Positions 1 through 9,815 of a stretch of DNA of 64,000 nucleotides are shown here, one piece after another (the first letter of the stretch is position 1; every line of letters begins with the position of its first letter). The notes beneath the pieces are model-generated. The model made no database searches and had not been told where the DNA came from. It worked only from the letters and a program-made list of their open reading frames with translations. The translations under genes and the position numbers were made by a program. Source of the DNA: a bacterium (GTDB lineage Bacteria > Campylobacterota > Campylobacteria > Campylobacterales > Arcobacteraceae); assembly GCA_018816105.1 (NCBI GenBank), contig JAHIWE010000047.1, forward strand, positions 19,581-83,580, given 5' to 3'.

Positions 1-83
1 ATCATATCAAATTAGCAATATTTTCCAAGATATTTAAATCTTTATTTTAGTATGATAAAGCATATATATTTAAAGGAGTTTAG

Positions 84-626
84 ATGAGAATAAAAGCCCA
101 AGATGCACTATTTTGTTTAGTTGATGTGCAAGACAAATTATATCCACACGTAACAAATAAAGATGAAATTGAAAGAAACTTAATAACATTAGTAAAAGGT
201 TTAAAGGTTCTTAGTCTTCCTTTTATTGTAAATGAACAATATAAAAAAGGAATAGGTGAGACAATTCCATCTTTAAAAGAGTTAGTTCAAGAGTATCCAC
301 ATTTTGAAAAAACTACTTTTTCTTGTTGTCAAAATGAACCAACAATGGATGCTATTAAAGCAGCTGAAAAAAAAGTGGTAATAGTTGCAGGAATTGAAAC
401 TCATGTTTGTGTTTTACAAACTTGTATAGATTTACTAGAAGCTGGATTAGAGGTTGTATTAGTAACTGATTGTTGTACTTCAAGAAAACAAAATGATACA
501 GATATGGCAATTAAAAGATTAGTTCAAGCAGGTGTGATTCCTACAACTTATGAATCTTTACTTTTTGAATTAACATTAAATGCTAAAAATCCTTGTTTTA
601 AAGAGATTTCTTCTTTAGTAAAATAG
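84..626 (+). CDS. isochorismatase-family cysteine hydrolase
   Basis: ORF track; N-terminal LVDVQ and GIETHVCVLQTCIDLLEAG cysteine hydrolase motif; RBS aaggag upstream. Confidence 0.9.
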   Translation: MRIKAQDALFCLVDVQDKLYPHVTNKDEIERNLITLVKGLKVLSLPFIVNEQYKKGIGETIPSLKELVQEYPHFEKTTFSCCQNEPTMDAIKAAEKKVVIVAGIETHVCVLQTCIDLLEAGLEVVLVTDCCTSRKQNDTDMAIKRLVQAGVIPTTYESLLFELTLNAKNPCFKEISSLVK

Positions 627-646
627 TTTAAAAAAATATTAGAAAT

Positions 647-682
647 AAAAAAGGGGATAGATATTAATCTATCCCCTTTTTT
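647..682. terminator. bidirectional Rho-independent terminator
   Basis: AAAAAAGGGGATAGAT-ATTA-ATCTATCCCCTTTTTT perfect hairpin between convergent genes. Confidence 0.9.
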
Positions 683-702
683 AATGAAAGAATTAAGAAT
701 AA

Positions 703-1878
703 TTATTCCATAGTTCCTTCAGGAACATGAACATAACCTTCCATGATAATTCTAGCACTTCTACTCATAGTTGCTTTATCAACTATAAATTTACCATCGT
801 TATTTTGAATAACAGCACCAACTTTTAAAGTTCCAGATGGATGTCCAAACTCAACAGCAGATTTTTGTCCACCACCAGCAGCTATATTTACTAAAGTTCC
901 TTCAATACAAGCAGCAACTCCAATAGCAACAGAAGCTGTTCCCATCATTGCATGGTGTAATTTTTGCATAGATAAAGCACGTACGTGTAAATCAATTTCA
1001 CTTGCTTTTACTTCTTTACCACTTGAAGTAGTAAAATCAGATGCAGGTGCAACAAATGCAATTTTAGGAGTATGTTGTCTTGTTTCTGCTTCTTTTAAAT
1101 CTGAAATTAATCCCATTTTTAATGCAGCATAAGATCTAATTGTTTCAAATCTTGCTAAGGCTTCAACGTCAGAGTTAATATCACCTTGAAGCTCAGTTCC
1201 TGTGTATCCAATATCGCTAGCATTAACAAAACAAGTTGGAATTCCAGCTGTTATCATAGTTGCTTTAAATGTACCAATTCCTGGAACTTCTAAATCATCA
1301 ACTAAGTTTCCAGTAGGGAATAATTCTTCACTTGGATCTACAGGCTCTGCAAATTCTAAAACAATCTCTTCAGCAGGAAATGCTACACCATCAATGTAGT
1401 AATCTCCCATTTCTTTAACCATTCCATTTTTCATTGTAACGTAACAAAGAATAGTTTTTTTGATATTTGCTTGCCAAATTCTTACACAACAAACACCATT
1501 AAGAGGCACATTATCAACTAAACCTTCTTTAATTGCAAATGGTCCAACTGCTGAGCTTAAGTTTCCACAGTTTCCACTCATATCTACAAAGTCTTTATCA
1601 ATTGCAACTTGACAGAAATAGTAATCTACATCATGACCAGGAACATCTGATTTTCCTACTAAAATAGCTTTAGAAGTAGAAGAAGTGGCCCCTCCCATAC
1701 CATCCATTTGTTGTTTATAAACATCAGGACTTCCTACGATTCTTTGAAGTAATTTATCTCTTTTTCTTGTATCTTCTTGTGCCTCTTTAGGTAAATCAGC
1801 AATATTAAAGAATGTTCCTTTAGAAGTTCCACCTCTCATATATGTTGCTTTAACTTTAAATTGTGGTTTATAAGCCAT
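703..1878 (-). CDS. prpF: 2-methylaconitate cis-trans isomerase PrpF
   Basis: YMRGGTSKGTFF N-terminus and GNCGNLSSAVGPFAI motif; adjacent to acnD. Confidence 0.93.
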   Translation of the reverse strand: MAYKPQFKVKATYMRGGTSKGTFFNIADLPKEAQEDTRKRDKLLQRIVGSPDVYKQQMDGMGGATSSTSKAILVGKSDVPGHDVDYYFCQVAIDKDFVDMSGNCGNLSSAVGPFAIKEGLVDNVPLNGVCCVRIWQANIKKTILCYVTMKNGMVKEMGDYYIDGVAFPAEEIVLEFAEPVDPSEELFPTGNLVDDLEVPGIGTFKATMITAGIPTCFVNASDIGYTGTELQGDINSDVEALARFETIRSYAALKMGLISDLKEAETRQHTPKIAFVAPASDFTTSSGKEVKASEIDLHVRALSMQKLHHAMMGTASVAIGVAACIEGTLVNIAAGGGQKSAVEFGHPSGTLKVGAVIQNNDGKFIVDKATMSRSARIIMEGYVHVPEGTME

Positions 1879-1904
1879 TTGTTTATCCTTAATTTGATAT
1901 GTAG

Positions 1905-1979
1905 TATAAAACTTTTAAAAATTATCTATAGAATATTTTTAAAAGTTTTATAAATTCTAAAGAGCAAAAGCTCTTTAGA
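1905..1979. promoter_or_regulatory. two tandem hairpins in the acnD-prpF intercistronic gap
   Basis: TATAAAACTTTTAAAAAT/ATTTTTAAAAGTTTTATA (1905-1922/1935-1952) and TCTAAAGAGC-AAAA-GCTCTTTAGA (1956-1979). Confidence 0.75.
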
Positions 1980-1982
1980 TAT

Positions 1983-4580
1983 TTATTTTTTTGAAGATGC
2001 AATAACATCTTTAGCGAATTTTTGTAAAATACCACCATTTTTGTAAACATCAACTTCAGCAGAAGTATCTAATCTACAAGTAACAATGAATTCAACTTTT
2101 TCACCATTTGCTCTTGTCATTACAACAGTTAAATCAGTTCTTGGAGTAATATCACCAACGATATCAAAAGTTTCACTTCCATCAATAGCATAAGTATGTC
2201 TAGTTTCACCATCTTTGAATTGTAATGGTAAAACACCCATACCAACTAAGTTAGTTCTATGAATTCTTTCTATTGATTCAGCAATTAAAACTTCAACCCC
2301 TGCAAGTCTAACACCTTTTGCAGCCCAGTCTCTAGAAGACCCTTGACCATAGTTAGTACCAGCAATGATAATTAAAGGTTGTTTTCTAGTTGTGTAAGTT
2401 TCTATTGCTTCCCACATTCTAGATTCAACACCCTCTGGCATAATCATAGTTAAAGAACCTTGTTTAACGCTACCATCTGGTTTTCTAACCATTTCATTAA
2501 ACAGTTTTGGATTAGCTAATGTAGCTCTTGAAGCCGTATGATGATCCCCTCTATGTGTTGCATATGAGTTTAAATCTTCAACAGGTAATCCCATTTTTAA
2601 ACAATATTCCCCAGACGCTGACGTTGGTAAAATTGCATTTGATGGAGATAGGTGGTCTGTTGTAATATTATCAGGGAATACACCTAATGGTCTCATACCT
2701 TTAAGTTCTGGCATTTGCATATATTCATCTTCCCAATAAGGAGGTTTATTAATATATGTAGATTGAGTATTCCATTTATAAAATGGAGATATTTCAATAC
2801 CACTTAAAGCATTTTTTGCAAACATTGGATCATAAATTGCATCAAACATTTCAGGTCTAACTGAAGCTTTTACAACTGCATCAATCTCAGCATCTGTTGG
2901 CCATAAGTCTTTTAATGTAATTGGATTACCATTTTTATCAGTACCTAAAGAATCTTTTTCAATATCAAATCTAATAGTTCCAGCTAATGCATAAGCTACA
3001 ACTAATGGAGGTGAAGCTAAAAATGCTTCTTTTACGTATGGGTGAATTCTTCCATCAAAGTTTCTGTTTCCAGATAATACAGCAGTTGTATAAATATCAT
3101 TATCAACAGCTTCTTTTTGGATAACTGGATCAAGTGCACCTGACATACCATTACAAGTAGTACATGCGAATCCAACAATACCAAATCCTAATTTCTCAAG
3201 TTCTGGAAGAAGTTTTGCATCATTTAAATATGTTTCAACTACTTTTGAACCTGGTGCTAATGAAGATTTAACCCATGATTTTCTTTTTAATCCTAATTCA
3301 TTTGCTTTTTTAGCTAATAAACCAGCAGCAACAACGTTTCTTGGATTTGAAGTATTTGTACAAGATGTAATTGCAGCAATTAATACAGCACCATCTGGCA
3401 TTTTATCTCCATCAATTTTAAAGTCTTTAATAATACCTTCTGCTTTTAAAGTAGAAGTTGGTACTAATTTATGTGGTTGTGAAGGACCAGCTAAAGATCT
3501 TGTAACTGTTGTTAAATCAAATGTTAATTCTCTTTCATATGTAGCTTTTGTAAGAGAAGTTGCCCATAAACCATTAGCTTTAGCATAAGCTTCAACTAAT
3601 TTAACTTGTGAAGATTCTCTACCTGTTAATGTTAAGTAATCTAAAGTTTGATCATCAATACTAAACATAGCAGCACTTGCACCATATTCAGGAGTCATGT
3701 TTGAAATAGTTGCTCTATCTCCTAGTGTTAAATACTCTAAGCCTGAACCATAGAACTCTAAGTAAGAAGAAATAACTTTTTGCTCTCTTAAGAAACAAGT
3801 CATTGCTAGTGCAATATCAGTTGCAGTTATACCTTCAGCACGAACCCCAATAATATTTACTCCAATGATTTCAGGAACTCTCATAAATGAAGGGTTTCCA
3901 AGCATTACATTTTCAGCTTCTAATCCACCAACCCCAATTGCTAAAACACCTAGTGCATCAACGTGAGGAGTATGTGAATCTGTTCCTACTAATGTATCAG
4001 GAGAGGCAATACCATTGATATTGTGGATAACTGGAGACATTTTTTCTAAGTTGATTTGGTGCATAATACCATTCCCTGGAGGAATAACATCTACATTATC
4101 AAATGCTTCTTTAGTCCAATTAATAAAGTGGAATCTATCTGCATTTCTTCTATCTTCAATATCTCTATTTTTTTGGAAAGCATCTGGATCAAATCCACCA
4201 CACTCAACTGCTGATGAGTGGTCAACGATTAATTGAGTAGGAACAACTGGATTAACTTTTTTAGGATCTCCACCTTTTGCTGCAACTGCTTCTCTTAAAC
4301 CTGCTAAATCAACTAAAGCTGTAAGTCCAAGAATATCATGAGTAACAACTCTTGATGGATACCATGGGAAGTCTAAATCTGTTCTTTTTTCTATTAATTG
4401 AACTAATGAATCTTTTAAATCTTCACTAGGACATTTTCTAAGTAAATTTTCTGCTAATACTCTTGAAGTATAGTTAAGTTTCTCAAAAGAACCAGGAGTA
4501 ATATCTTCAACAGCTGCTTTTACATCATAAAAGCTTGTATCGAAACCTTCTAATTTTTTTAGATATTTATCATTTGTCAT
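1983..4580 (-). CDS. acnD: Fe/S-dependent 2-methylisocitrate dehydratase AcnD
   Basis: 865-aa aconitase-family protein (GTDSHTPHVDALGVLAIGVGG, TSCTNTSNPRN, AGTNYGQGSSRDWAAKG) in operon with prpB, prpC and prpF. Confidence 0.93.
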   Translation of the reverse strand: MTNDKYLKKLEGFDTSFYDVKAAVEDITPGSFEKLNYTSRVLAENLLRKCPSEDLKDSLVQLIEKRTDLDFPWYPSRVVTHDILGLTALVDLAGLREAVAAKGGDPKKVNPVVPTQLIVDHSSAVECGGFDPDAFQKNRDIEDRRNADRFHFINWTKEAFDNVDVIPPGNGIMHQINLEKMSPVIHNINGIASPDTLVGTDSHTPHVDALGVLAIGVGGLEAENVMLGNPSFMRVPEIIGVNIIGVRAEGITATDIALAMTCFLREQKVISSYLEFYGSGLEYLTLGDRATISNMTPEYGASAAMFSIDDQTLDYLTLTGRESSQVKLVEAYAKANGLWATSLTKATYERELTFDLTTVTRSLAGPSQPHKLVPTSTLKAEGIIKDFKIDGDKMPDGAVLIAAITSCTNTSNPRNVVAAGLLAKKANELGLKRKSWVKSSLAPGSKVVETYLNDAKLLPELEKLGFGIVGFACTTCNGMSGALDPVIQKEAVDNDIYTTAVLSGNRNFDGRIHPYVKEAFLASPPLVVAYALAGTIRFDIEKDSLGTDKNGNPITLKDLWPTDAEIDAVVKASVRPEMFDAIYDPMFAKNALSGIEISPFYKWNTQSTYINKPPYWEDEYMQMPELKGMRPLGVFPDNITTDHLSPSNAILPTSASGEYCLKMGLPVEDLNSYATHRGDHHTASRATLANPKLFNEMVRKPDGSVKQGSLTMIMPEGVESRMWEAIETYTTRKQPLIIIAGTNYGQGSSRDWAAKGVRLAGVEVLIAESIERIHRTNLVGMGVLPLQFKDGETRHTYAIDGSETFDIVGDITPRTDLTVVMTRANGEKVEFIVTCRLDTSAEVDVYKNGGILQKFAKDVIASSKK

Positions 4581-4607
4581 ATTTTATATCCATATATTTA
4601 ATTTTAA

Positions 4608-4635
4608 AAAAGGATGGAATTTCTCCCATCCTTTT
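4608..4635 (-). terminator. intra-operon hairpin/possible attenuator between prpC and acnD
   Basis: AAAAGGATGG ... CCATCCTTTT stem followed by T-rich tail on the minus strand. Confidence 0.65.
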
Positions 4636-4700
4636 ATTTTGCTAAGATTAGCACTGTATATTTTGTAAGTTCTTCCCTAGATTTTTGAGAGAAAAGATAA

Positions 4701-5855
4701 TTATTTTCTATCTTCTAATGGAATGAATTTTAAACCTTCAGGTCCTGTGTAAGTAGCTGATGGTCTAATGATTTTACCATCTTCTCTTTGCTCAATTACG
4801 TGTGCACCCCATCCAGTAACTCTTGAGATAATGAAAATTGGAGTAAACATATCTGTTGGAATTCCCATTTGGTTATAAGAAACTGCTGAGAACCAGTCAA
4901 GGTTAGGGAACATTTTCTTTTGTTCCCACATGATTGTTTCAATTCTTTCAGCAACGTCATACATTAACATGTCATTGTTTTCTTTTGATAAATCTTCAGC
5001 AACTTTTTTAATTACTACGTTTCTTGGGTCACAAATAGTATAAACTGGGTGTCCAAATCCGATAATAATCTCTTTTTTAGCCATTCTTTCTTTGATATCA
5101 GCTTCTGCTTCATCAGCTGAAGAATATCTTTCTTGAATTCTAAATGCAACTTCATTAGCTCCACCGTGTTTAGGACCTCTTAAAGCTCCAATTGAACCTG
5201 TAATACATGAGAACATATCTGAATTTGTACCAGCAATTACTCTTGAAGTAAATGTTGAAGCATTAAATTCATGCTCTGCGTAAAGAATTAAAGATACATG
5301 CATAGCTTTAACCCAAGATTCTCTTGGTTTTTCACCATGTAATAAATGTAAGAAATGTCCACCAACAGTATCATCATCAGTTACAACATCAATTCTTTTT
5401 CCATTGTATGCATAGTGGTACCAGTATAATAAAATTGAAGAGAATGATCCCATTAATCTGTCAATAATATCTTGAGCTTCATTTTTTGGATGCTCTTCTT
5501 TTTCTTGATTTAAAGCCCCAAGTACTGAACAACCAGTTCTCATAACATCCATTGGATGACAAGTTTTTGGTAATTGCTCAAGTGCTACTTTTACACCTTG
5601 TGGAATATCTCTGTAAGATTTAAGCTTTGCTTTATAAGCTGCTAATTCTGCTTTGTTTGGTAATTTTTCATGTACAATTAAATATGCAATTTCTTCAAAT
5701 TCTGCTTTATCAGCAAATTCTAAAATATCATATCCTCTATAATGTAAGTCATTTCCACTTTTCCCAACTGAACAAAGAGCTGTATTTCCAGCAGAAGTTC
5801 CAGAAAGTGCAACAGATTTTTTTGGTTTAAACGCTGTAGTTGTTTCAGTACTCAT
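4701..5855 (-). CDS. prpC: 2-methylcitrate synthase
   Basis: citrate synthase family ([28 protein letters not shown]) in prp context. Confidence 0.95.
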   Translation of the reverse strand: MSTETTTAFKPKKSVALSGTSAGNTALCSVGKSGNDLHYRGYDILEFADKAEFEEIAYLIVHEKLPNKAELAAYKAKLKSYRDIPQGVKVALEQLPKTCHPMDVMRTGCSVLGALNQEKEEHPKNEAQDIIDRLMGSFSSILLYWYHYAYNGKRIDVVTDDDTVGGHFLHLLHGEKPRESWVKAMHVSLILYAEHEFNASTFTSRVIAGTNSDMFSCITGSIGALRGPKHGGANEVAFRIQERYSSADEAEADIKERMAKKEIIIGFGHPVYTICDPRNVVIKKVAEDLSKENNDMLMYDVAERIETIMWEQKKMFPNLDWFSAVSYNQMGIPTDMFTPIFIISRVTGWGAHVIEQREDGKIIRPSATYTGPEGLKFIPLEDRK

Positions 5856-5904
5856 ATTTTTCCCTTATGTTTAATTTTATTTTATATTGGTTTGATAAAG
5901 CTAA

Positions 5905-6795
5905 TTACTTAGCTTTACCTTTTGAAAATAATTCATCCATTTTTTGCTCATAAGCATGGTAATTTAACATATCGTATAATTCCATTCTTGTTTGCATTGT
6001 ATCAAGAACACCTTCTTGAGTACCTTTGTCTTTTAACTCTTGGTAAACTGCAAGTGCAGCTTTATTCATTGCTCTAAATGCTGATAATGGGTAAAGAACC
6101 ATATCAATTCCTACAGAAGCTAATTCTTCAGTAGTGAACATTGGAGTTGCTCCAAATTCAGTAATATTAGCAAGTACTGGAACAGACATTTGATCTGTAA
6201 ATTCTTTGTACTCTTTTAAAGTGTGAACAGCTTCTGCGAAAATTGCATCTGCTCCAGCTTCAACATAAGCTTTTGCTCTGTCAATTGCAGCTTGTTGACC
6301 CTCAGATGCATGTGCATCAGTTCTAGCAATAATGTAGAATTCTGGGTCTAATTGATTTTTAGCATCAACAGCAGCTCTAATTCTGTCACACATTTCTTCA
6401 GTAGATACTAATTCTTTATTTGGTCTGTGTCCACATCTTTTTGCAGCAACTTGATCTTCAATATGCATACCAGCAGCACCAGATCTGATAAATTCTTTAA
6501 CAGTTCTTGCAACATTAAATGCATGTCCCCAACCTGTATCAGCATCAACGATTAATGGAGTATCACAAATAGAAGTGATTCTTCTAACGTCAATACATAC
6601 GTCTTCGATCATTGTCATACCTAAGTCTGGTAAACCGTAAGAAGCATTTGCAATACCTCCACCTGATAGGTAAATTGCTTTATGTCCTACTTTTGTTGCT
6701 TGTAATGCTTGGTAAGCATTAATAGTTCCTACGATTTGTAAAGGAGACTCTTCTTTCAAGGCTTCTCTAAATTTTTTTCCTGCGCTCATACACAT
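5905..6795 (-). CDS. prpB: methylisocitrate lyase
   Basis: ICL/PEP mutase family; [48 protein letters not shown]. Confidence 0.95.
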   Translation of the reverse strand: MCMSAGKKFREALKEESPLQIVGTINAYQALQATKVGHKAIYLSGGGIANASYGLPDLGMTMIEDVCIDVRRITSICDTPLIVDADTGWGHAFNVARTVKEFIRSGAAGMHIEDQVAAKRCGHRPNKELVSTEEMCDRIRAAVDAKNQLDPEFYIIARTDAHASEGQQAAIDRAKAYVEAGADAIFAEAVHTLKEYKEFTDQMSVPVLANITEFGATPMFTTEELASVGIDMVLYPLSAFRAMNKAALAVYQELKDKGTQEGVLDTMQTRMELYDMLNYHAYEQKMDELFSKGKAK

Positions 6796-6854
6796 CCTTT
6801 AAATTTAAGTTGTAAATCATTATACATAATTTTGACATAGTAGTAGTGTATGAT

Positions 6855-6876
6855 AATTGTAAGATAAATTACAATT
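6855..6876. promoter_or_regulatory. inverted repeat, candidate operator in the prpB/regulator divergent intergenic region
   Basis: AATTGTAA-GATAAA-TTACAATT perfect 8-bp arms. Confidence 0.6.
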
Positions 6877-6895
6877 TTTTTAATAAAACTAACAA

Positions 6896-6935
6896 ATTGT
6901 ACAATATTTGATTTTTTTGTAAAAAATGGTACAAT
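6896..6935. promoter_or_regulatory. further TTGTAC/GTACAAT motifs overlapping a candidate regulator promoter
   Basis: ATTGTACAAT palindrome 6896-6905; GGTACAAT ending 6935; candidate -35 TTGATT 6908-6913 and -10 TACAAT 6930-6935. Confidence 0.45.
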
Positions 6936-6963
6936 AAGAGAAATATTACTTTAAGGTGTAATT

Positions 6964-7944
6964 ATGAATTATAAAAATTCAATAGAAAAATTTATAGAGA
7001 TTTTTAAAAGATCAAATTTAAGTATATCAAAATTTGCTTCACTTATAAATAAGGATAGACGTACGGTTACATCGTGGATTGATAATATTACAGATATAGA
7101 ACCAAATAAAGATATAAAAGATAAAATTTGCCAAACTTTTAGATATCCTGATTATATTTGGGAGGAAGGTTGTAATGGAGAAGAGTTCTTAAAATCAATT
7201 ACACAAATACCCCAAAAAGAAGTAAGAATTATTGATGAAGACTATCATGGAAGATTAAGATACATAATGGAGCAAGAGCAAAATAGAAGATTTGTTATTC
7301 AAGCTCAATTCCCTGGACCCATGTATAGAGACTCTGCTGTACAAAAAGTGTACAAAACATCAACTAGTAATAATGATATAGAAGAGTTAAAACAAAGTAG
7401 AATTGATCAAATGCTAAGATATGATTATGATACAACGGAATGGTATTCAATAAAATCTGTACTATCTTTTTGTTTTGCAAGTATTGGAAACTTTTATACA
7501 AAAGAAGAAAAATTAAAAATTTTAGAATTAATATATGAACTTTTTAACAATAATTATAATAAAAAACTTTTTTTATTCGATTCTTTTTCAAGAAAAATAT
7601 ATGGAATGGAAACTACATATATTTCAATAAATGTGAAACAAAAAGTATTATTCTTTAAATCACCAATAGAATCTGTATTTATTGAAATAAGAAATAAATC
7701 ATTAGTTGAAAGAATGCATAAGTACTATTCTTCACCAATTGAAGCACCATCACATGTGAATTTTTTAGAATCTGTAAAAATCATTAAAATTTTACAAGAT
7801 GCATTAAAATATAACAATGATATAAAACAAGCATATGAAACAATAAATAGACAAACAAATTACGGTGAACTTTTTCACAATAATCTAAGTTATGATTTAC
7901 AAAAAGAAGTAAGTGCACCAAATCCAGGTCAAAGAAGAAATTAA
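6964..7944 (+). CDS. HTH DNA-binding protein, candidate regulator of the prp operon
   Basis: N-terminal helix-turn-helix-like segment (LSISKFASLINKDRRTVTSWIDN); divergent from prpB. Confidence 0.6.
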   Translation: MNYKNSIEKFIEIFKRSNLSISKFASLINKDRRTVTSWIDNITDIEPNKDIKDKICQTFRYPDYIWEEGCNGEEFLKSITQIPQKEVRIIDEDYHGRLRYIMEQEQNRRFVIQAQFPGPMYRDSAVQKVYKTSTSNNDIEELKQSRIDQMLRYDYDTTEWYSIKSVLSFCFASIGNFYTKEEKLKILELIYELFNNNYNKKLFLFDSFSRKIYGMETTYISINVKQKVLFFKSPIESVFIEIRNKSLVERMHKYYSSPIEAPSHVNFLESVKIIKILQDALKYNNDIKQAYETINRQTNYGELFHNNLSYDLQKEVSAPNPGQRRN

Positions 7945-7945
7945 A

Positions 7946-8575
7946 ATGGATTATTCTTTATATATAAATGAGTTTTTAATTTTAGCAACAGCACTATTTT
8001 TAGCTTTATTATCTCCTGGGCCTGATTTTGCAATGATATTAAAACAAAGTATTAGTTCAGGTAAAAGAGCTTCAATTTTCTCAAGTATAGGTATTGGAAT
8101 TGGTTCTTCAATTCATGTTGTTTATACTGTTTTAGGAATAGGACTTATTATTTCTAAATCAATAATTTTATTTAATATAATAAAATACCTAGGAGCTGCA
8201 TACTTAATATATTTAGGATATAAAAGTTTAAAATCAAAGGGTACTAACTTAAATGTAAAGAATATAAAAATAGAAGAAATGAGCGATTTTAAAGCATTTA
8301 GTTTAGGGTTTTTATGTAATGCATTAAATCCTAAAGCAACTTTATTTTTTCTATCTATTTTTACAGTAGTAGTAAGCATAGATACTCCTATGCATGTTCA
8401 AGCTTTTTATGGTATTTTTTGTATTTTCACAGCTACTTTTTGGTTTGTTGGACTTTCCTTAATTTTAAGTCATAAAAAAGTAAAAGGTTTTTTTAATAAA
8501 TTTGGAATTTGGTTTGATAGATCAATTGGAACAGTTTTAATAGCTCTTGGAATAAAAGTAGCTTTAAGTAAATAA
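7946..8575 (+). CDS. LysE/RhtB family translocator
   Basis: ALLSPGPDFAMILKQSISSGKRA motif and multiple TM segments; start reassigned from 7913 to ATG at 7946 just after the upstream stop. Confidence 0.9.
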   Translation: MDYSLYINEFLILATALFLALLSPGPDFAMILKQSISSGKRASIFSSIGIGIGSSIHVVYTVLGIGLIISKSIILFNIIKYLGAAYLIYLGYKSLKSKGTNLNVKNIKIEEMSDFKAFSLGFLCNALNPKATLFFLSIFTVVVSIDTPMHVQAFYGIFCIFTATFWFVGLSLILSHKKVKGFFNKFGIWFDRSIGTVLIALGIKVALSK

Positions 8576-8617
8576 CTAAAATAAAAAAGAGAAATAAATA
8601 AAGCCTTAAATCTAAAA

Positions 8618-8740
8618 TTATTTCCCAAGAAAAAAGTTTATAAGTTTTCGAAAAAAAGAGAGTTTCTTTTTTTCGACTTTTGTTTTTATTTCATTACTTA
8701 ATGCTTCTAACTTTTTAGGCTCATAAAGTGATTTACTCAT
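8618..8740 (-). CDS. small 40-aa cationic ORF overlapping the end of the OmpA-family gene
   Basis: Direct translation MSKSLYEPKKLEALSNEIKTKVEKKKLSFFRKLINFFLGK*; 8-nt overlap with upstream ORF (GATGAGTAA); not in the ORF track. Confidence 0.5.
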   Translation of the reverse strand: MSKSLYEPKKLEALSNEIKTKVEKKKLSFFRKLINFFLGK

Positions 8741-9809
8741 CTTTCCCACCTAAAAAGTTTTGAAGCTCTTTTACTGCTTCTTCATTTTTAATAGCAAATT
8801 TAATCTCAATTCTTCTAGATGCATCTTTATCTTCAACACCATTTTTATCTAAAATTAAATCAGATGATGATCTTCCACTTGAGTTTACATAAGCACTTAA
8901 AAGATTTTTGTCAATAATATTTGAGTCATATAAAAACTGCATCACTGCTAATGCTCTTTGTTGAGATAAGGCTAAGTTACTTAAATATGAACCATCACTA
9001 TTTGTATGACCTTCAATTGTGATACTCTCAATGAATTTTCTCATCTCTTTATCACCAACTAAAGTGTTTAAATATTTTTTTAGAACTACACTTAACTCTT
9101 TTTTCGATTCTTCTTTTAACTTATATTCATTTTGGTCAAATAAGATATTTGAAGAGAATTTTATAGCTCCACTTTTTTCATCTATATTTATAGACTTCCC
9201 AAGTTTTTCTCTTAGTTTTGCAATAACATTTAATTTAATACCTGTTAAGTTTTTGATTTTAACTTTTGTAATATCAAACTCTTCAACCATTTTTTGATGA
9301 ATTTGTGTTTGAACTAAAAGTTTATCAGCTAATAAGGCTAACTCTTCATCTTTTAAACTAATGATATTTTGTCTATTTAAAATCTCAGCAGATAGCTTTT
9401 CATTAGTATCATTTTGTTCTTTTGTTTTTAAATCAAACTCTAATAATAAAGCTTTTAATTTTTCAATTTCTGCTAAATTTAAACTAATACTTTTTGCTTT
9501 TTCATCAAGTGAAACATTTGCAGAATCAAGTTTTGTTTTTGTTTCTTCATAAATATTTCTAGCTTGAGCTAATTCATAAAATAGTTGAGCTTTTTCATCT
9601 TGAATTTTCTTTAAAGCACTATTTTTATTTAAAATCTCTTCTTGACTTAAATTTAATGCAAGTTTCTCTTTGTCTAGATTATTTTGAGTATAAAGATATT
9701 TTATTACAATAGCTCCAATTACTAAAATAAATACAAAAAGAAGTCCTGCCATTAAGTCAGCGTATGAAATCCAAAAATTCTCTTCATTTTTTTGTTCGTT
9801 GTTATACAT
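8733..9809 (-). CDS. OmpA/MotB-like stator subunit: one TM, long coiled coil, C-terminal peptidoglycan-binding domain
   Basis: FWISYADLMAGLLFVFILVIGAIVI TM with conserved Asp; C-terminal ITIEGHTNSDGSYLSNLALSQQRALAVMQFL OmpA motif. Confidence 0.88.
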   Translation of the reverse strand: MYNNEQKNEENFWISYADLMAGLLFVFILVIGAIVIKYLYTQNNLDKEKLALNLSQEEILNKNSALKKIQDEKAQLFYELAQARNIYEETKTKLDSANVSLDEKAKSISLNLAEIEKLKALLLEFDLKTKEQNDTNEKLSAEILNRQNIISLKDEELALLADKLLVQTQIHQKMVEEFDITKVKIKNLTGIKLNVIAKLREKLGKSINIDEKSGAIKFSSNILFDQNEYKLKEESKKELSVVLKKYLNTLVGDKEMRKFIESITIEGHTNSDGSYLSNLALSQQRALAVMQFLYDSNIIDKNLLSAYVNSSGRSSSDLILDKNGVEDKDASRRIEIKFAIKNEEAVKELQNFLGGKDE

Positions 9810-9815
9810 TATTTA

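Noticed and set aside
1202-1399. Antisense ORF inside prpF (and similar short antisense ORFs inside acnD, prpC, ompA-like, exbB-like, ABC, recQ, frd, nuo, hisG and other genes)
   Set aside because: Fully overlaps well-supported genes on the other strand with low-complexity translations; expected by chance in AT-rich sequence.
7336-7360. TGTACAAAA direct repeats inside the HTH regulator gene
   Set aside because: Inside coding sequence; encodes VQKVYKT and probably coincidental.
7913-7945. Upstream start for the LysE-family gene
   Set aside because: The ATG at 7946 has a good RBS and gives a normal LysE N-terminus; the extension overlaps the previous CDS.
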